DNA of 28,216 nucleotides from an uncultured Eubacteriales bacterium (lineage in GTDB: Bacteria; Bacillota; Clostridia; Oscillospirales; Oscillospiraceae). The stretch lies in assembly GCA_900543625.1 (NCBI GenBank), contig UQSF01000021.1:1-28216 (forward strand). The letters are read 5' to 3'. Shown piece after piece: positions 26,353-28,216 of the stretch. The notes under the pieces were generated by a model. The model had not been told where the DNA came from. It made no database searches and saw nothing but the letters and a program-made list of their open reading frames with translations. How positions within the stretch are numbered: position 1 is the first letter of the stretch; every line of letters begins with the position of its first letter. A program made the position numbers and the translations under genes.

Positions 26353-27765
26353 ATGACCGAAAAGGAACTGTTGGCGGCAAGGCAGAGCATTGTGCAGAAG
26401 CTGACGCAGGCAAGATTGGAAAAAGGTTTGTCGCAGGAACAGCTTGCAAAGCGCATCGGAACCCAGCGTTCCAACATCTGCCGCATCGAAAAAGGAACGC
26501 AAAACCTCTCCCTTGACCTGATGATCAAGATCGCAGAGGCACTTGACAAGGATGTGTCCGTAATGCTTGAGGAAAGGAGCAGCACAATGGAAAAAGTATA
26601 TAGCCTGCGCCTTTATGATGAAACACTGCTGACCTTCACGCTGGAGGAAAAAGGCTTGGAGGGCTTGCAGGCGACAATTCTTCACTCCGAAACGGCAAAG
26701 CAAAAGCTGTTTCCCCTCGACTTGGAGCTGACAAACGAGGGCGTTGTGAAGTGGCTGGAACGACGGGTGATTCCGAAGAACCGGCAGTTTGTAGATGAAA
26801 TCTTAAAGACGCTGGGGCTGAGCGTAAACAACACGAAGGGCATCATTGATGTCTGTATGGGGCTGTCCCTCAACGACAGCTATTGGGTCGTCCCCGCCGA
26901 CTTTGACGGCAAGTATGCCGATTATAACCTCTACGAAAACCGCTTCTCCGAAGCACTGTCGCTGGTGGCTTATACCGGAGTGGGCGGCAGTCGGGAGGCT
27001 TTCTCCACCTCGCCGGAGCTGACTACCAACGGTATGCTGCGGAAGGCTTGGCGGTTCGTGGAGGATGACGGCATCTATCTGTATAAGGGCGGCACGGAGG
27101 GCGCTGCGAACACCGGAAACGAGCCGTACAGCGAGTATTATGCCTGTCAGATCGCAGACAAAATGGGCATCGGCTGCGTACAGTACGACTTGGAAAACTG
27201 GAAAGGTATCCTTGCCTCCAAGTGCCGGCTGTTCACGGATATTGATACCTCTTTCGTCCCCATCGGGCATATTCTCCGCAAGACGACGCTGAAAGCCTGT
27301 CTTGATTACTACAAGACCTTGGGCGATGAGTTCTACGAGCAGCTTTGCAGTATGCTGGTTTTCGATGCCCTGATTTACAACGAGGACAGACACTTCGGCA
27401 ACTTCGGCTTATTGCGGAACAATCACACGGGCGAAATTATCGCCCCTGCACCCATCTTCGATAACGGCTTGTCGCTGTTCAACTATGCAATGCCGGATGA
27501 TTTCAAGAACCTGCGTGCGTATGCAAAGACCCGTTCCAATCCCTACCGCATTTCCTATGAGGATGTATGTAAAGAGGTAATGGGTGCAAAGCAGAAAGCG
27601 CAGCTGCGGCGAATGGTGGACTTCAAGTTCACCCGTCATCCGTCCCTCAATTTGCCGGAAGAACGGCTGACAGCCATTGAAAAACAACTTGGAGAGCGTA
27701 CAAGAGAGTTGCTCTCCATTCCGGTTCAGAGAAGTACAAAGCGCAAAAATGAGCCGGAAAGATAA
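26353..27765 (+). CDS. XRE HTH-HipA-like kinase fusion (HipBA-type)
   Basis: A 470-residue protein. Residues 10-75 form a Cro/C1-type HTH (KGLSQEQLAKRIGTQRSNICRIE). From residue 79 the sequence is HipA-like: MEKVYSLRLYDE opens the kinase part, GGTEGAANTGNEPYSEYYAC (about 246-265) fits the ATP-binding region, NEDRHFGNFG (343-352) holds the catalytic Asp345 and Asn350, and FDNG (369-372) gives the metal-binding Asp370. HipA toxins phosphorylate a translation factor such as glutamyl-tRNA synthetase, and HipB is normally a separate antitoxin. Here both lie in one frame. GGGAGGG precedes the ATG. An internal ATG (26587) with its own Shine-Dalgarno could yield the kinase alone. It lies in the element remnant and was probably element cargo. 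Confidence 0.8.
   Translation: MTEKELLAARQSIVQKLTQARLEKGLSQEQLAKRIGTQRSNICRIEKGTQNLSLDLMIKIAEALDKDVSVMLEERSSTMEKVYSLRLYDETLLTFTLEEKGLEGLQATILHSETAKQKLFPLDLELTNEGVVKWLERRVIPKNRQFVDEILKTLGLSVNNTKGIIDVCMGLSLNDSYWVVPADFDGKYADYNLYENRFSEALSLVAYTGVGGSREAFSTSPELTTNGMLRKAWRFVEDDGIYLYKGGTEGAANTGNEPYSEYYACQIADKMGIGCVQYDLENWKGILASKCRLFTDIDTSFVPIGHILRKTTLKACLDYYKTLGDEFYEQLCSMLVFDALIYNEDRHFGNFGLLRNNHTGEIIAPAPIFDNGLSLFNYAMPDDFKNLRAYAKTRSNPYRISYEDVCKEVMGAKQKAQLRRMVDFKFTRHPSLNLPEERLTAIEKQLGERTRELLSIPVQRSTKRKNEPER
26573..26589 (+). promoter_or_regulatory. Internal ribosome binding site and ATG inside the HipBA-like gene
   Basis: AAAGGAG (26573-26579), a 7-base spacer and ATG (26587-26589, codon 79) occur exactly at the HTH/kinase boundary. 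The kinase-only product would have 392 residues, close to a free-standing HipA-like protein. Confidence 0.55.
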
Positions 27766-27769
27766 TCCG

Positions 27770-27801
27770 TCTGCGGTATGGGGGCAACCCCATACCGCAG
27801 A
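27770..27801 (+). terminator. Perfect hairpin after the HipBA-like gene
   Basis: Two exact 14-base arms (TCTGCGGTATGGGG, 27770-27783, with 27788-27801) close a GCAA tetraloop, 5 bases past the stop. No T run follows, so it may stabilise the 3' end or act as a weak terminator. Confidence 0.5.
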
Positions 27802-27898
27802 TACATACTGGGAACTTGACGGTAGAAAAGTCACATTATCGTCGTATAATATGCTTAAATCAGAATGACAAATCGGAATTTTTTGTGGAGGTGTTTAT

Positions 27899-28120
27899 AT
27901 GATATTCCTAAAGGTATTGGCTGTAGTTCTGGGATTGGCATTCCTTCTGTTTGGATACTTCATTTACTTTAAAAAGAAATACAATCTTATCAACGGTTTT
28001 GAGGCGGATTTCAAAGCTGGTCGGAAGAAAGAAGAATACGCAAAGAAAGTGGGAATGATAGAGTTTGTTGTTGGTATAGTTCTGCTTATCACAGGTGTTG
28101 CACTTATTCTGTTTGCCTAA
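27899..28120 (+). CDS. DUF3784-type small membrane protein
   Basis: A 73-residue protein with two membrane helices (about 3-24 and 52-72) joined by a charged loop. The loop text KKYNLINGFEADFKAGRKKEEYAKKVG is the recognisable DUF3784 signature. Function unknown; such genes are common in Firmicutes and on mobile elements. GGAGG lies 8 bases before the ATG. A terminator follows, so it is a single gene. Base composition matches the element and not the chromosome to the left. Confidence 0.75.
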   Translation: MIFLKVLAVVLGLAFLLFGYFIYFKKKYNLINGFEADFKAGRKKEEYAKKVGMIEFVVGIVLLITGVALILFA

Positions 28121-28153
28121 TAAATTCCAGTTTGTCAACTGAATATAGCGTAC

Positions 28154-28199
28154 ATAGCCGTTTGGTTTTCAAAAGAAATCAGGCGGCTATTTCTATTTT
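28154..28199 (+). terminator. Terminator after the DUF3784 gene
   Basis: ATAGCCG (28154-28160) pairs with CGGCTAT (28184-28190); the inner TTTGGTTTTC/GAAATCA part pairs imperfectly. TTCTATTTT follows. Confidence 0.6.
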
Positions 28200-28200
28200 G

Positions 28201-28216
28201 AAGGAGGTGTTCGCTA
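28201..28216 (+). promoter_or_regulatory. Ribosome binding site of a gene starting at the window edge
   Basis: AAGGAGG (28201-28207) is followed 8 bases later by the final A, which is probably the first base of an ATG. The gene itself lies outside the window; in elements of this type it may be a regulator or recombinase, but that is a guess. Confidence 0.4.

Overview
The window looks like chromosomal DNA of a G+C-rich, Gram-positive-type gut Clostridium relative, probably Oscillospiraceae or a neighbouring family. The reasons are Clostridia-type Shine-Dalgarno and sigma-A sites, S-layer-homology (SLH) proteins, a clostridial pyruvate phosphate dikinase, and an integrative-element remnant of the kind common in gut Firmicutes. 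Species cannot be told from this sequence.

Region 1 (1-10,503, minus strand) is one long operon for a cell-surface glycopolymer. From its promoter at 10,475-10,503 it reads: polymerase/ligase-like membrane protein, MurJ-type flippase, DUF5693-type membrane protein, a second polymerase/ligase paralog, two paralogous family-2 glycosyltransferases, a Wzx-type flippase, and a CDP-glycerol glycerophosphotransferase-like gene cut by the window edge. Most junctions are 4-base start/stop overlaps, so translation is probably coupled. Region 2 (10,555-12,207) holds an XRE-type regulator and a divergent TIM-barrel protein of unknown function. Their promoters overlap and contain inverted repeats.

Region 3 (12,231-20,867, minus strand) is an array of four secreted lipases related to family I.5 (the Geobacillus/Staphylococcus type). 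All keep a Ser-Asp-His triad and the family zinc ligands. Three end in three SLH domains, which would hold them on the wall; one has no SLH domains. An RluA-type pseudouridine synthase gene sits inside the array. Each gene is monocistronic; three of the lipases and the pseudouridine synthase gene have clear sigma-A promoters, and several have terminators. SLH domains bind secondary cell-wall polysaccharide, so Region 1 may build the polymer that anchors the Region 3 enzymes. That link is an inference.

Region 4 (21,257-24,050, plus strand) is ppdK, a central carbon enzyme, with an extended -10 promoter and a strong terminator. Region 5 (about 24,060-28,216, plus strand) has visibly lower G+C. 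It looks like the internally deleted remnant of an integrative conjugative element: a structured leader, parA, a short parB stub joined to the extreme C-terminus of the element's giant SNF2-helicase/methylase protein, a fused HipB-HipA-like gene with a perfect palindromic operator, and a DUF3784 small membrane protein. The window ends at the ribosome binding site of the next gene.
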